DNA of 64,000 nt, taken from positions 1,612,001 through 1,676,000 of the forward strand of contig NZ_JBEWCD010000002.1 in NCBI RefSeq assembly GCF_040530035.1, in the 5' to 3' direction. Positions 1-9,210 of the stretch are shown here, piece after piece; the stretch's first letter is position 1; every line of letters starts with the position of its first letter. This stretch comes from Roseibium sp. HPY-6 (lineage in GTDB: Bacteria > Pseudomonadota > Alphaproteobacteria > Rhizobiales > Stappiaceae). The position numbers and the translations under genes were made by a program. A model generated the notes under the pieces. It searched no databases. It saw only the letters and a program-made list of their open reading frames with translations, and was not told the DNA's origin.

Positions 1-230
1 GCTATCTGCGTCATGCCGGTATCGACACGATCATCAACACCGGATCGTGGACCAACATGAGTGTTGAGCACACCGCGCGAACAGCGGCTGACAAAGGCTT
101 CCGGGTGGTTGTGCCGGAAGATGCCTGCTCTACAATGAATGCCGATTGGCACCGGGCTTCGATCAACTACGCCATGCAGAACGTGGCGAGCGTTACATCT
201 GTGGCCTCGGTGATGTCCGTATTGCGGTAG
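1..230 (+). CDS. Isochorismatase-family cysteine hydrolase, 3' end only
   Basis: This open frame enters from the left edge and ends at a TAG at 228-230; 75 C-terminal residues are visible. They read like the C-terminal part of the isochorismatase/nicotinamidase hydrolase fold: a Gly-Ile-Asp-Thr strand, then Asn-Thr-Gly-Ser-Trp-Thr-Asn, where family members usually have a Gly-x-x-Thr-x-x-Cys turn, and later a strand ending Val-Pro-Glu-Asp-Ala-Cys. The catalytic Asp and Lys would lie outside the window. The position normally held by the nucleophilic Cys appears to be Trp or Thr here, so activity is uncertain. The stop lies 13 bases before the next start, so the two genes are probably co-transcribed. 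The substrate cannot be told. Confidence 0.6.
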   Translation, partial: YLRHAGIDTIINTGSWTNMSVEHTARTAADKGFRVVVPEDACSTMNADWHRASINYAMQNVASVTSVASVMSVLR

Positions 231-243
231 GAGAAACAACTAA

Positions 244-966
244 ATGAGCAGGACGGCGATCGTAACCGGGGGAGCACAGGGGATCGGCTTTGCCTGCGCG
301 CAGAAACTGAAGGCCGACGGGGCACAGTTGGTTCTTTGGGACATGGACGAAGAGGCCCTTGCAACGGCGGCGTCCGAACTCGGTGCGACAACGGTCAAGG
401 TCGACCTGTCGGACTGGGACGCAGTTGAAAAGGCCTATGAGCAGACAAGATCGCAGGCAGGAAGCCCGTCCATCGTGGTGAATTCAGCCGGTATCGCAGG
501 TCCGAATGCCCCGGTGGAAGACTATCCGGTCGCGGACTGGAACCGGATCATGGAGATCAACGCGAACGGTTCATTTTACCTCTTGAAAGCCGTGCTGCCC
601 GGCATGAAAGCCGACAATTACGGCCGTGTGGTCCTGATTTCCTCGGTTGCCGGCAAAGAGGGCAATCCCAACGCATCCGCCTATAGCGCCTCCAAGGCGG
701 CCGTGATGGCGCTCGCCAAAAGCGCCGGCAAGGAATGCGCCGGTTTTGATATTGCCATCAACGCAATCACGCCGGCTGCGGCCCGCACCCGCATCTTTGA
801 CCAGATGAGCGAAGAACACATCGACTACATGCTCTCCAAGATCCCGAGAAACCGGTTCCTGGAAGTGCACGAAGCCGCCAACATGGTCAGCTTCCTGTGC
901 AGCCCGGAAAACAGTTTCACGACCGGAGCGGTCTTTGATCTCTCGGGTGGCCGGGCAACTTACTAG
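244..966 (+). CDS. Short-chain dehydrogenase/reductase (SDR)
   Basis: The 240-residue protein has the classical SDR length. It shows the NAD(P)-binding TGGAQGIG motif near residue 8, the NSAGIAG segment near residue 80, a catalytic Ser in VLISSVAGKEG and the Tyr-Ser-Ala-Ser-Lys catalytic pair near residue 150. The Asp at the end of the second strand (LVLWDMDEEAL) suggests a preference for NAD over NADP. These enzymes oxidise or reduce alcohols, ketones or sugars in the cytosol. The ATG follows the ribosome-binding sequence GGAGAAAC. It is downstream of the isochorismatase-like gene and faces the G8 gene convergently. The substrate is unknown; a sugar or sugar-acid dehydrogenase is possible. 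Confidence 0.9.
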   Translation: MSRTAIVTGGAQGIGFACAQKLKADGAQLVLWDMDEEALATAASELGATTVKVDLSDWDAVEKAYEQTRSQAGSPSIVVNSAGIAGPNAPVEDYPVADWNRIMEINANGSFYLLKAVLPGMKADNYGRVVLISSVAGKEGNPNASAYSASKAAVMALAKSAGKECAGFDIAINAITPAAARTRIFDQMSEEHIDYMLSKIPRNRFLEVHEAANMVSFLCSPENSFTTGAVFDLSGGRATY

Positions 967-1116
967 AGCAAATTTAGTGAAACTTGGATTATTTGCTGCT
1001 GGAAAGCAGTTCTTGCGGCAAGGCGCGTCATGACAGGAAATGCGGTGCACCGGCCAAGTGGCGCACCGGCCATGCGCCGCAGCGTGCTGCCGCGGCGCAA
1101 TCTGCTGTTTCATCTA

Positions 1117-4100
1117 TCAATACAGATCGATCACCTCAAAGTCGGTCGAAAACACCGCGACCTTTTCACCGACGTGATAAGTCTCGCTATCCAGCGACTG
1201 TTCTTCTTCGACCCGAAGAGAAACCGTACCGTCATCTTCAAGCAACTTGCGTAGCGCGGCGGTGTTGTTCCCATTGAACGTCTGCATGTCTGCGAACAGA
1301 AATGCGTCTGCGTCCGCGTCCAGTTGTGTCCAGCCGTCTCCCACGCCGGTGACGCTGCTTGCCGTCAGCAAGTCGCTCTCGCCGCCTTCGACCGCGAACC
1401 AGTGCACCTCTTCTTCCGCGTGAATGCCATCGGCCTTTTCTTCTTCTTGCAGACGCACCTTGAAACCATTGCCGTCCACGTTGCTTAGGCGTGTTGTCAC
1501 GGCAGCTGTGTCGTTGGCGCTCGCAACCTGCGAAAAGACCAGCGCGTCGTCCATACCGGAAAAACAGACCTTTGTCGGTGTCTCGTCGGAGGCAGTCGTT
1601 TCACCGAAGGCGATCTTTCGACCATCTTCGAGTGTGTATTCACCTGCGCTTGCGGCAAGCCATGTGATCTGCTCGTTCATGTGCCAGCCGTCCAGATAGT
1701 CCCACTCGTCAATCTGGTACTCAAAGCCCTCGTCGGTGACGTTTCGAACACGCGTCATTGCGGCGTGGGGGCCGTTGGCCGTGAGCGGTGCCATCACGAC
1801 AATCGCGTCTTCGATCTTTGTGTCGAAACTGACGCTGTGCCAGGTATCACCGTCGGGCTGCATGATCTTTTCAGATCCGAACTGGATCGTACCGACAGGT
1901 TGGTTCGCTTCGATGACATCCAGAAAGTCAACGCGTGCGAATTCATACTGGTCCTGCGCGCCTTCGATCGTGATCTGTGCACCTTTTTCCAGATGAACGC
2001 CTTCCAGGTGCAACTCCCTGAAACTGTTGGGACCCGGAAGAACATCGCCCGTATTGTCGTCCAGTTGAAAGACGACCGGCTCATTTCCAGAGATGGTAAC
2101 GGTAAGCTGTCCCACGCCATCGCTCTCGTCATAGACGCCGAGCACGATGTCATAGGTGCCTTTCGCACCTTCAAAAACAGCAGAGAGCTCACCCGCAGCA
2201 TCGCTTAACGCTCCACCCGGGTCGTTCGGGTTTCTGAGGCTGGCGACCGCGTTGCCGGAAGCACCTTGCACTGCCTCCACGGTATAATCTCCTGACAGTC
2301 CAAGGGTTTCAGCCTCTGTTCTGCCAAGACCGATGCCGACGGGCTCCGGTTGGGGCTCAGGCTCTGGTTCGGGCTCAGGATCTGGCTCCGGCTCCGGCTC
2401 TGGCTCCGGCTCTGGCTCCGGCTCGGGCTCCGGCTCTGGCTCTGGTTCGGGCTCCGGCTCCGGCTCCGGCTCAGGATCTGGCACGGGCTCAGGCTCTGGA
2501 TCCGGCAAGGGTTCAGGGTCAGGTTCAGGCAGCGCGGATCCGACAGAAACCCTGACTTCCGCAGGCGTGAAGTTGCCGTTTTCATCACGGGCCCAGTAGA
2601 GAAAGCTATCGTCGCCTGTAAAGCCGAAGTCCGGGGTGTAGACAACTTGTCCTGAGGCGTTCAGAGCAACTTTGCCGTGGTCCGGCTGCATAAATCCGTC
2701 CACGACGAGCGTGTCGCCTTCCGGGTCACTGTCATTTGCGAGCACGTCAATCACAACCGCTTCGCCGGCAAGTGTTTCAGCAACATCATCCATCGTCTGT
2801 GCTGCCTGGCCATCAAGCTCAATCAGCCCGTGATTGGTGGTGTTTGCCAAAACGTAGCTGGGATAAAGCAGTTCCACGACATGCGTGAACTTGATCAATT
2901 CGCCAGTTGCCCGGTCAGCGATGAAGTCCTCCACGAGCATGACGTTCCGGCCGTCACCGGTCTCGTAGTACCCGTTTTTGGCAACCAGTTCGCGCACCTC
3001 CCAGAAAGGGAGGGGACCGCCGTCATTGTCGAAGTAGCGTTCGCGGGAACCGATGCTGTCGGTCTTGATACCGTTCAGGTCAAGGCCGTCCTGATATCCG
3101 ACAACGTGGTACAGAGCGCCGTCAAATGATAGGCGGTCCGCAACAAGCTCGTCGGAAGACATGAAAAAGTGCTTCGCCGGATCGTAGCCGAAGACGTCCT
3201 GGCCATTGTTGATGAAAACGGGATCTATCAGGATGTTATCAAAGTCTTCGGCAGGAAACGTCGTCACGTTTCTGGAGAAATCGAAGCCGTTTTCAAAACC
3301 CTCGATTTCCAGGCCGTTGAAGACCATGTCCCGCGCATTGGTCCCAAGCCTGACGCCGTATTCTGCCGATCCAAGACCGTTGGTGCTGTCCGTGCCGACA
3401 AGACGGAAATCATTCAGGGTGTAGTGCCCGGTATAGGAAAGGTTTGCGCCCTGAGAAACCTCCCAGGCCGTAAATCCATCCAGCACCGAACGAACATCGT
3501 GTCCCTGTTCCGGATTAGCCTTCAGCACATGGATGCCGGTGTGGGTTCCAAAGGCTTCATTGTCACGGAACCCCTGGATGGGCGGCTTGTTGTAGGCCAG
3601 TTGGTCATCACCGAAGGCGATCTCCGGCTGGTCGAGATTTTCGGCAAGCGGTTCGCCGGACATCCCGCGATGCATCCACACGAAGCCGTTCGTCGTGTTT
3701 GCGGCAACACTGTCACTGACTTCCACCAGGCGGCTGGCAAGAAAGAAGCCGTCGCCCGTGCGGCCAAGGTCGGCGGCAAAGACATCCTGCTGGTCCTTGA
3801 TCGTCCAGTTTCCGTACCCGATACCTTCCGACTTGATCGCAAGGTTCCGGCTCCAGGTTCCCGTCTCGTCGCCGGCTTCCGCAACAAAGGCCGCACCAAA
3901 TACGTCATACGCAACGTTGTCGTAGAAGTTGGCATGGCTGGAATGGTGCACGAGACCCCAGCCGGGAGACCCCGAAACGACCGTGCCGATCGCAAGTGCC
4001 GGACTGTCCTGGTCTTCAGTGCCCGCCACATGGAAATGCGCCGAATATCTCCCTTTTACATTCGTATCCGGCTGAATGTCGTCAACACTGGAGGCATCAA

Positions 4101-5094
4101 CAGCGCGTTCCGACTTGTCCGTGCGTCCCAGATCTTCAAAGGCGACATACCGGACGTCGACTTCGTTGTTATGCATGAACATGACATGTCCACGCTCATG
4201 TATGGCAGCGCCGTCTTCACTCGAGAAGGTAACGTTTCTCGTCATGTTGGAGACGTAGGCGGAAAGATCCCCGGACGGCGCATCGTGGTCAAAGTTGAGC
4301 GGCGGTTCGAACGTGATGACGTTGCCACTGATATCGGCAATGACGATCTCTTCGTCCTGCGTCCCTGTCCAGGTGGGACCACTGCCGTAATTCTGCCAGC
4401 CTTCCTTGTGTGTTCCGGTCAGAACCAGCTTGTCACCGACGGTCCAACCGTCCGGAACAGATTCCAAATGGAGTGTGGTATCGCCGGCCATGGGGGCAGC
4501 TTCGACGGTAAGATATGCCGTTTTTTCCGCTCCATGGATGTCGACTTCGCCTGTTGCGATCAGACCGCGGGACAGCAGGCTCTGGTCCCAGGAGACGTCT
4601 ATGTCGCCATTGTTGGCAAAGACGATATCGGCACTGACATTGGCATCGATCGGATTGTGCTCGGACCCGATCTCGAGATGTCCGGAATGTGCAACAACAA
4701 GTGTGTCGACAACCATGCGCGTGTCGGAGTTCGTCGCGAAGGACAGGTCACCGTCGACGCGAACCGTAAAGAGCGAGGTGTCGCTCTCAGCGTCGTAGCG
4801 TACTGCAATGCCTTCCGGCACCAGAACCCTTGCACCTTCATCCGGGACGCGTCCCTCGAACCAGGTGGCAGGATCTGACCAATCGCCGTCGCGAACCGCA
4901 ACATGCGTGGCATCACCGCGTGGCACCAGGTCCATTAGCTGCCCGTGTTCGGACATCTGGTCCATGTCATGGCCATGTGGGTGGACTTCAGGCAGCGCCA
5001 TTATCTGCGCGACGTACGCCTCGATTTCAGCGTCGGTGGCGTTCGCGCCAGGTGGTGCGACAGGGGCTTGGGATCCGATGTGATCGTGATGCAT
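1117..5094 (-). CDS. Giant G8-domain surface or secreted protein with Pro-Glu linker
   Basis: The protein has 1,325 residues. A His/Met-rich start (residues 1-60) is followed by a G8 domain (about 65-190, recognisable from [10 protein letters not shown] and its spaced glycines). A long right-handed beta-helix-like region runs to about 700, then a cadherin-like or tandem-95 unit (about 770-850, with [14 protein letters not shown]). A Pro-Glu/Pro-Asp linker (about 855-918) leads to a jelly-roll, CBM6-like segment (about 925-1065) and three tandem repeats of roughly 75-80 residues. No Sec signal peptide is visible, so a type I or other non-Sec route is possible. G8 proteins are extracellular and often linked to polysaccharide binding or cleavage. 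No secretion genes are adjacent, so function is inferred only from domains. Confidence 0.85.
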   Translation of the reverse strand: MHHDHIGSQAPVAPPGANATDAEIEAYVAQIMALPEVHPHGHDMDQMSEHGQLMDLVPRGDATHVAVRDGDWSDPATWFEGRVPDEGARVLVPEGIAVRYDAESDTSLFTVRVDGDLSFATNSDTRMVVDTLVVAHSGHLEIGSEHNPIDANVSADIVFANNGDIDVSWDQSLLSRGLIATGEVDIHGAEKTAYLTVEAAPMAGDTTLHLESVPDGWTVGDKLVLTGTHKEGWQNYGSGPTWTGTQDEEIVIADISGNVITFEPPLNFDHDAPSGDLSAYVSNMTRNVTFSSEDGAAIHERGHVMFMHNNEVDVRYVAFEDLGRTDKSERAVDASSVDDIQPDTNVKGRYSAHFHVAGTEDQDSPALAIGTVVSGSPGWGLVHHSSHANFYDNVAYDVFGAAFVAEAGDETGTWSRNLAIKSEGIGYGNWTIKDQQDVFAADLGRTGDGFFLASRLVEVSDSVAANTTNGFVWMHRGMSGEPLAENLDQPEIAFGDDQLAYNKPPIQGFRDNEAFGTHTGIHVLKANPEQGHDVRSVLDGFTAWEVSQGANLSYTGHYTLNDFRLVGTDSTNGLGSAEYGVRLGTNARDMVFNGLEIEGFENGFDFSRNVTTFPAEDFDNILIDPVFINNGQDVFGYDPAKHFFMSSDELVADRLSFDGALYHVVGYQDGLDLNGIKTDSIGSRERYFDNDGGPLPFWEVRELVAKNGYYETGDGRNVMLVEDFIADRATGELIKFTHVVELLYPSYVLANTTNHGLIELDGQAAQTMDDVAETLAGEAVVIDVLANDSDPEGDTLVVDGFMQPDHGKVALNASGQVVYTPDFGFTGDDSFLYWARDENGNFTPAEVRVSVGSALPEPDPEPLPDPEPEPVPDPEPEPEPEPEPEPEPEPEPEPEPEPEPEPEPDPEPEPEPEPQPEPVGIGLGRTEAETLGLSGDYTVEAVQGASGNAVASLRNPNDPGGALSDAAGELSAVFEGAKGTYDIVLGVYDESDGVGQLTVTISGNEPVVFQLDDNTGDVLPGPNSFRELHLEGVHLEKGAQITIEGAQDQYEFARVDFLDVIEANQPVGTIQFGSEKIMQPDGDTWHSVSFDTKIEDAIVVMAPLTANGPHAAMTRVRNVTDEGFEYQIDEWDYLDGWHMNEQITWLAASAGEYTLEDGRKIAFGETTASDETPTKVCFSGMDDALVFSQVASANDTAAVTTRLSNVDGNGFKVRLQEEEKADGIHAEEEVHWFAVEGGESDLLTASSVTGVGDGWTQLDADADAFLFADMQTFNGNNTAALRKLLEDDGTVSLRVEEEQSLDSETYHVGEKVAVFSTDFEVIDLY
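2340..2532. repeat. Low-complexity GGCTCN repeat coding the Pro-Glu linker
   Basis: About 190 bases consist of near-identical 6-base units (GGCTCC, GGCTCT, GGCTCA, GGTTCG) on the plus strand. On the coding minus strand they give Pro-Glu with occasional Pro-Asp. Third-position variation keeps the dipeptide constant, which points to selection on the protein. The tract is probably prone to slippage in 6-base, frame-preserving steps. Confidence 0.9.
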
Positions 5095-5439
5095 AGCTCA
5101 AACTCCAGGTGTTAGCGGCATGAGACGGCGTCGACCTGAAAACCGTATCAAAGCGGGCAAGCAGGGATACGGGCATTGGCGCACAATCAAATTGCGCGTT
5201 CGCATGAGATTGAATTATCGGGTTTTACGGTTTGTTTACGTCCGTTGGAACCGAGGCGGATAGTGGCGGGTTTGCTGAATTTTTTCGGATCGCGCTTCCC
5301 GAAAACACCGCGTTGTCGATCTCGCCTGGCCATCGGAACTGCACACAGCAAACGATTTTTTGCTCAAAAAAAGATTTTTTTTCCCCCCGCTTGGGCACGG
5401 GAAATGTGTTCAAAAAAAGTGCGAAACCTCCCGGATCGG
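5095..5439. other. Intergenic region upstream of the G8 gene
   Basis: This stretch lies between the 3' end of the GST gene and the start of the G8 gene, both on the minus strand, so it should carry the G8 promoter. It contains A- and T-runs near 5365-5395. I see no convincing -24/-12 promoter, hairpin terminator or small gene. Confidence 0.4.
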
Positions 5440-6054
5440 TCAATCATGCGTTTGCCCTGCGTAGGCGCTCGCCCTCATGGAAGACCTTTGTGAAAACACC
5501 TCCATCCACTTTTTGAGGTTTTCGTGTCCGGGCATGAACTGGTCGAGTTCGCGAAACGCCGCCCAGTCCAGGGCGCAGGCGAGCGCTATTGTGCCAACCG
5601 TCACCTCGTCTTCGCGCGGTACATCTTGTTCGAGATGGGCGTAACTTGCCGCGAGTTTGGCGATCAAGCCATCGCGCAGCGTTTCATAGCGAAGGTGCTC
5701 GGGTCTTCTTTCGATTTCCCATCGGATGGCGATACCTGTCTCGCACATGCCCGAGGCCAGGGCCTGTTGTCTCAGCGCGCGCATGCGCTTTGCCGGGGAC
5801 ACAGGAAGCAGGGGTGTCTTGTCTTCCTGAGAACAAAGATATTCGCAGATCACCGCGGAATCGTAGAGCGGTGTCTCGTCGTCCATAATCAGAACAGGTA
5901 CTTTCCCAAGAGGGTTTAAGGAAGATACCGCCGGATTGGGATTTGTCGGGCTGGTTTCCTGATGTTCGATTGAGATGTCACTTCGCCCCAGTTCATGGAT
6001 CAGAACGACAACCTTGCGCGCAAAGGGAGAATGCGTTTGTGAAAGGAGTTTCAT
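5440..6054 (-). CDS. Glutathione S-transferase family protein
   Basis: The 204-residue protein has an N-terminal thioredoxin-like domain (1-80) with a Ser at the catalytic position (SQTHSPFARKV), the cis-Pro segment GKVPVLIMDD and the glutathione-binding Asp-Ser-Ala-Val-Ile motif near residue 65. An all-helical C-terminal domain follows. Length and layout fit bacterial beta- or theta-like GSTs, which conjugate glutathione to electrophiles or serve in redox roles in the cytosol. It stands alone on the minus strand. The subfamily and substrate cannot be set from sequence. Confidence 0.88.
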   Translation of the reverse strand: MKLLSQTHSPFARKVVVLIHELGRSDISIEHQETSPTNPNPAVSSLNPLGKVPVLIMDDETPLYDSAVICEYLCSQEDKTPLLPVSPAKRMRALRQQALASGMCETGIAIRWEIERRPEHLRYETLRDGLIAKLAASYAHLEQDVPREDEVTVGTIALACALDWAAFRELDQFMPGHENLKKWMEVFSQRSSMRASAYAGQTHD

Positions 6055-6252
6055 GCCTCAGCCTTCCGATGCAGTGGCGAGAAGTGTTTCGGACGGTGTG
6101 GGCCGCGACCTGGAAGGTGCGAAAACCGGCAGGGTGCCTGATTGCTCCGCGACACGGGTGAGGGTGGTTTCAAAGCATCCGCGAGCAGGAGGCGATTGCC
6201 GTGTCTTTTGCACATGCCTTGATGTGTTCTTACTTCTGGCAACGACCTTCCA

Positions 6253-7629
6253 TCAGATCTTGAGCGGTGGTGGCTTGTGCTTCGTCGGGTTCATGACTTC
6301 GATCTCAACCCGATAGATCTTTTTACCGCTACCGCCGCCAAGCATCAGTGCGTCGGAATAGTGATTGTGGCTGGCAGGCTGATGGATGTCATGATCGTGC
6401 GTATAGAGGGCTCCAATGAGCAAATGGCCCAGCTCATGTGCAAGTGTCCGTGCGACCGCGTCCACTTTCGTCAGCCGGCCAATGGATCTGTCATCCAGAA
6501 GGCACATGGGAACGGCATGCTGATGCGCATTCATGGCGCCTCTCACTCCAAAGGGTTTTTTCTGACCCTCCACAATCGTGTCCATCTCACGGACGATGAA
6601 TATGTTGACCGTCTTTACTTCTTTGGCGCCATGCGGCTGGGGAAAGGACCTGTCAATCAGGAAGGGCGCAAGATACTTCCACTCATCATTTTCCGGGTCG
6701 AGACTGTCTCTGGTCACAACTCGGCCCAGATGCTTGCCGGTGTCTTTGTGAGACAAGTCTTTTTCGCCTTTGAGATCGATCTCAATATTGCACTGAGGTG
6801 TGAGAATTTCGCTGTTTGCGATTTTCAGGATTGTTCGCAACTCCGAAGAGGAAACGCGTGATTTCATTGCCGGGCCGTGCTGCACATGAAAAACAAAGAT
6901 CGGAATAACGCGGCGCGGCTTGACCGAGACATAAATTCTCAGGTGCCTGTCGTTCTGAAGAATATCCAGCCTGCAACATTTGCATGGTGACAAGCCTTTC
7001 AGTTTCAGGCGATCTTCCTTGAACGTCGCACGCAGCAAGGGCTCCTTTGTGAAGGAGCTGACAATCCCGTTTTCATCAATGCCGTTGTTGAGGATTTGCA
7101 CGGGCTGGCTCGGGTCGACGCCGAGTTGAACCTCGCGTTCAGCATCGAGAGGAACCATGATCCAGGCACCATCGCGTGCAGCTGTAGCAGAGAAATCATC
7201 CGGCCCGAGTATCTGTGCTGGCGGTGGAAAGCTGTCGAAGCCGCTCTTGTGATCGAGCGGTCCGATGACCGGTATCTTTGGGAGTTTGTCGAAATCGATG
7301 GATTTGGAAGGTTCGGGCCAATCAGGCTCCCACGTTCCCGGTCCGTCTGGGTCATTCTTCCATTTTTCCCGCGAAGCGATGTCGTTGAGCGCGGATATTG
7401 TTCGACCGACCGGGTCAACCCGGCGGTCCGGGTTTGCAAAACCAACGACTTTTTTCTGAAAATCGCCAATGAGATCTTTGGTATTGGGCCCATTGATCCC
7501 GTCTGGCACCAACTGTGGCCGATCGGGGTCGAGCAGCTCGTTCAAGCGCTCCTGCACTTTACGGACATCGGCAATGTTGTTGCGGGCCATCTCGCCCACA
7601 GATCGGTCAATCTGAATTCTTTGCAACAT
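6253..7629 (-). CDS. Putative zinc metalloprotease with peptidoglycan-binding-like N-terminus
   Basis: The protein has about 458 residues from the ATG at 7629; a TTG seven codons earlier is less likely. Residues around 10-70 resemble a peptidoglycan-binding-1 domain (VRKVQERLNEL, then a Pro-Asp-Gly-Ile-Asn-Gly-Pro-x-Thr motif). The C-terminal part has ARTLAHELGHLLIG, the HExxH zinc motif followed by Gly-His, and a further His-rich segment (THDHD), as in metzincin-like peptidases. No signal peptide is evident, which is odd for a wall-acting enzyme. An effector or a cytoplasmic peptidase is also possible. No neighbour explains its role. Confidence 0.6.
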   Translation of the reverse strand: MLQRIQIDRSVGEMARNNIADVRKVQERLNELLDPDRPQLVPDGINGPNTKDLIGDFQKKVVGFANPDRRVDPVGRTISALNDIASREKWKNDPDGPGTWEPDWPEPSKSIDFDKLPKIPVIGPLDHKSGFDSFPPPAQILGPDDFSATAARDGAWIMVPLDAEREVQLGVDPSQPVQILNNGIDENGIVSSFTKEPLLRATFKEDRLKLKGLSPCKCCRLDILQNDRHLRIYVSVKPRRVIPIFVFHVQHGPAMKSRVSSSELRTILKIANSEILTPQCNIEIDLKGEKDLSHKDTGKHLGRVVTRDSLDPENDEWKYLAPFLIDRSFPQPHGAKEVKTVNIFIVREMDTIVEGQKKPFGVRGAMNAHQHAVPMCLLDDRSIGRLTKVDAVARTLAHELGHLLIGALYTHDHDIHQPASHNHYSDALMLGGGSGKKIYRVEIEVMNPTKHKPPPLKI

Positions 7630-7650
7630 GAATGTATCTCGTCTGCGCAA

Positions 7651-7962
7651 ACAAACCGTGAGGCAGGTGAAGCGAAGGCTGTGAACCGGCGTTCGCTCAT
7701 GACATCAACGCGTTTGCACTTGTTCTCAGCATCTATTTCACCTCACCAGGGTGAGCACCTGAAAGGCTGAAGTTCCGGCTGGAACATGGTTCAGCGGTGC
7801 CATCGGAGCCGAGATAGGCAGCGACGGGTGCCAAGAGAACCTGCAAAAATGCATAAGCCTCATGCAGGGATAGGCAAAATGGTGATTGGTTAGCCAGTCA
7901 TGCAGCGTTACGAAGGCGCAAAGAGCTTCCATTCAGGATCATTTGCACCTGGGGGTTCAATG
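7651..7962. other. Intergenic region between rhaA and the metalloprotease gene
   Basis: About 310 bases lie between the end of rhaA and the start of the metalloprotease gene, both on the minus strand. The stretch should hold the promoter of the latter. No RNA gene, clear hairpin terminator or credible small ORF is visible. Confidence 0.4.
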
Positions 7963-9201
7963 CTATCCTCGGACCTCGACACGCCTCTGATAATCGTCAA
8001 GCGCACCGATCAACTGTGTGCCGGTCGGGCGGTTGTGGCGTTTGCAGAACTCTTCCCAAACCGCACCAAACGGCAGATCCTTGAGCTCTTCGGTCAGGAC
8101 AAGGCGCGTCGTGAAGTCGAGCGCTGTTTCGGCTTCTTTCAGGCGGTCAAGCGGCGAGAGCAGGGCCCTTAAGAGGGACTTCTGCATGTTCCGCGTACCG
8201 ATTACCCAGGCCGCCGTCCGGCTGATCGTGGCGTCGAAGAAATCCAGTCCGATATGGGTTTTCTTCAGAAGGTCTTCGCTGACCAGCGCCTGACCCATTG
8301 CGAGGATGTCGTCGTTCAGCAGGATCACATGGTCACTGTCCCATCGCATCGGCCGGGAGACGTGCAGCAGCAGTTCGTCGACGGAAAGCGCCACCGCGCT
8401 CAGCTTGTCGGCAATGTTCTCGGTCGGGTGGAAATGGCCCATATCGAGGCAAAGCAGCACGCCCTTGCGGATTGCATAACCAAGATAGAATTCATGACTG
8501 CCGACAGTGTAGGCTTCAACTCCGATGCCGAAAAGCTTGCTTTCAACCGCGTCGCGCATGTGCGCCGGGTCGTGACGCTCGGCAAGCATGTCATCAAGCG
8601 ATGCCTCGAGCCGCGCACGCGGTGCCAACCGATCCACCGGCAAATCCTTCATGCCGTCGGGCACCCAGATGTTGTTTATGGCAGGCGAGCCAAGCTCAGC
8701 ACCGATTGCAGCTGCAATTTCGCGCGTTCGCCGTCCGTGTTCGATCCAGAAGTCACGAATACCGGCGTCCGGATGGGCGAGTGTGAGGTTGTCGTCGGCC
8801 TTTGCGTGGGCAAAAAATGTCGGGTTGAAATCGAGCCCGAGCTCCTGGCTTTTGGCCCAATCGACCCATGCTGCAAAGTGGTGGTATTCGATCGCGTCAC
8901 GATCCGGGCTTTCGTCCGTATCCATATACATGGCGTGCAGATTGAGACGATGCTTTCCCGGGATCATCGAATAAGCGAACTCTAGGTCCGCGCGCAACTC
9001 GTCCGGTGTCCGCGCCCGGCCCGGATGATTGCCGGTCGCCTGGATGCCGCCGCCGGATGACCCTGATTTCTGTTCAAAGCCGACCACGTCGTCACCCTGC
9101 CAGCAATGCATCGAGATCGGTATCTCGGCCAGCCGGCGAAGGGCTGCCTCAGTGTCCACGTTCCATTCGGTGAACCGGGATTTCGCAGTTTCATAAGTCA
9201 T
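7963..9201 (-). CDS. rhaA: L-rhamnose isomerase (E. coli RhaA type)
   Basis: This cytosolic enzyme converts L-rhamnose to L-rhamnulose, the first catabolic step. The 412-residue protein matches the RhaA family along its whole length, with recognisable blocks such as ISMHCWQGDDVVGFE near the N-terminus, VESKLFGIGVEAYTVGS and LDMGHFHPTE in the middle, and HIGLDFFDATISR. The metal-binding Glu, Asp and His residues sit in these blocks. The stop of rhaD is 9 bases upstream, so the two form one leftward operon. It is the RhaA type rather than the RhaI type I would expect beside a rhizobial-style transporter operon. Confidence 0.96.
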   Translation of the reverse strand: MTYETAKSRFTEWNVDTEAALRRLAEIPISMHCWQGDDVVGFEQKSGSSGGGIQATGNHPGRARTPDELRADLEFAYSMIPGKHRLNLHAMYMDTDESPDRDAIEYHHFAAWVDWAKSQELGLDFNPTFFAHAKADDNLTLAHPDAGIRDFWIEHGRRTREIAAAIGAELGSPAINNIWVPDGMKDLPVDRLAPRARLEASLDDMLAERHDPAHMRDAVESKLFGIGVEAYTVGSHEFYLGYAIRKGVLLCLDMGHFHPTENIADKLSAVALSVDELLLHVSRPMRWDSDHVILLNDDILAMGQALVSEDLLKKTHIGLDFFDATISRTAAWVIGTRNMQKSLLRALLSPLDRLKEAETALDFTTRLVLTEELKDLPFGAVWEEFCKRHNRPTGTQLIGALDDYQRRVEVRG

Positions 9202-9210
9202 GGCACTACT

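Noticed and set aside
2340..2532. Tandem repeat considered as a CRISPR or satellite array
   Set aside because: The units are 6 bases, in frame and coding for Pro-Glu; there are no spacers.
3169..4878. A 569-codon open frame on the plus strand
   Set aside because: It is antisense to the G8 gene, has no family resemblance or ribosome-binding site, and is explained by the codon bias of the real gene.
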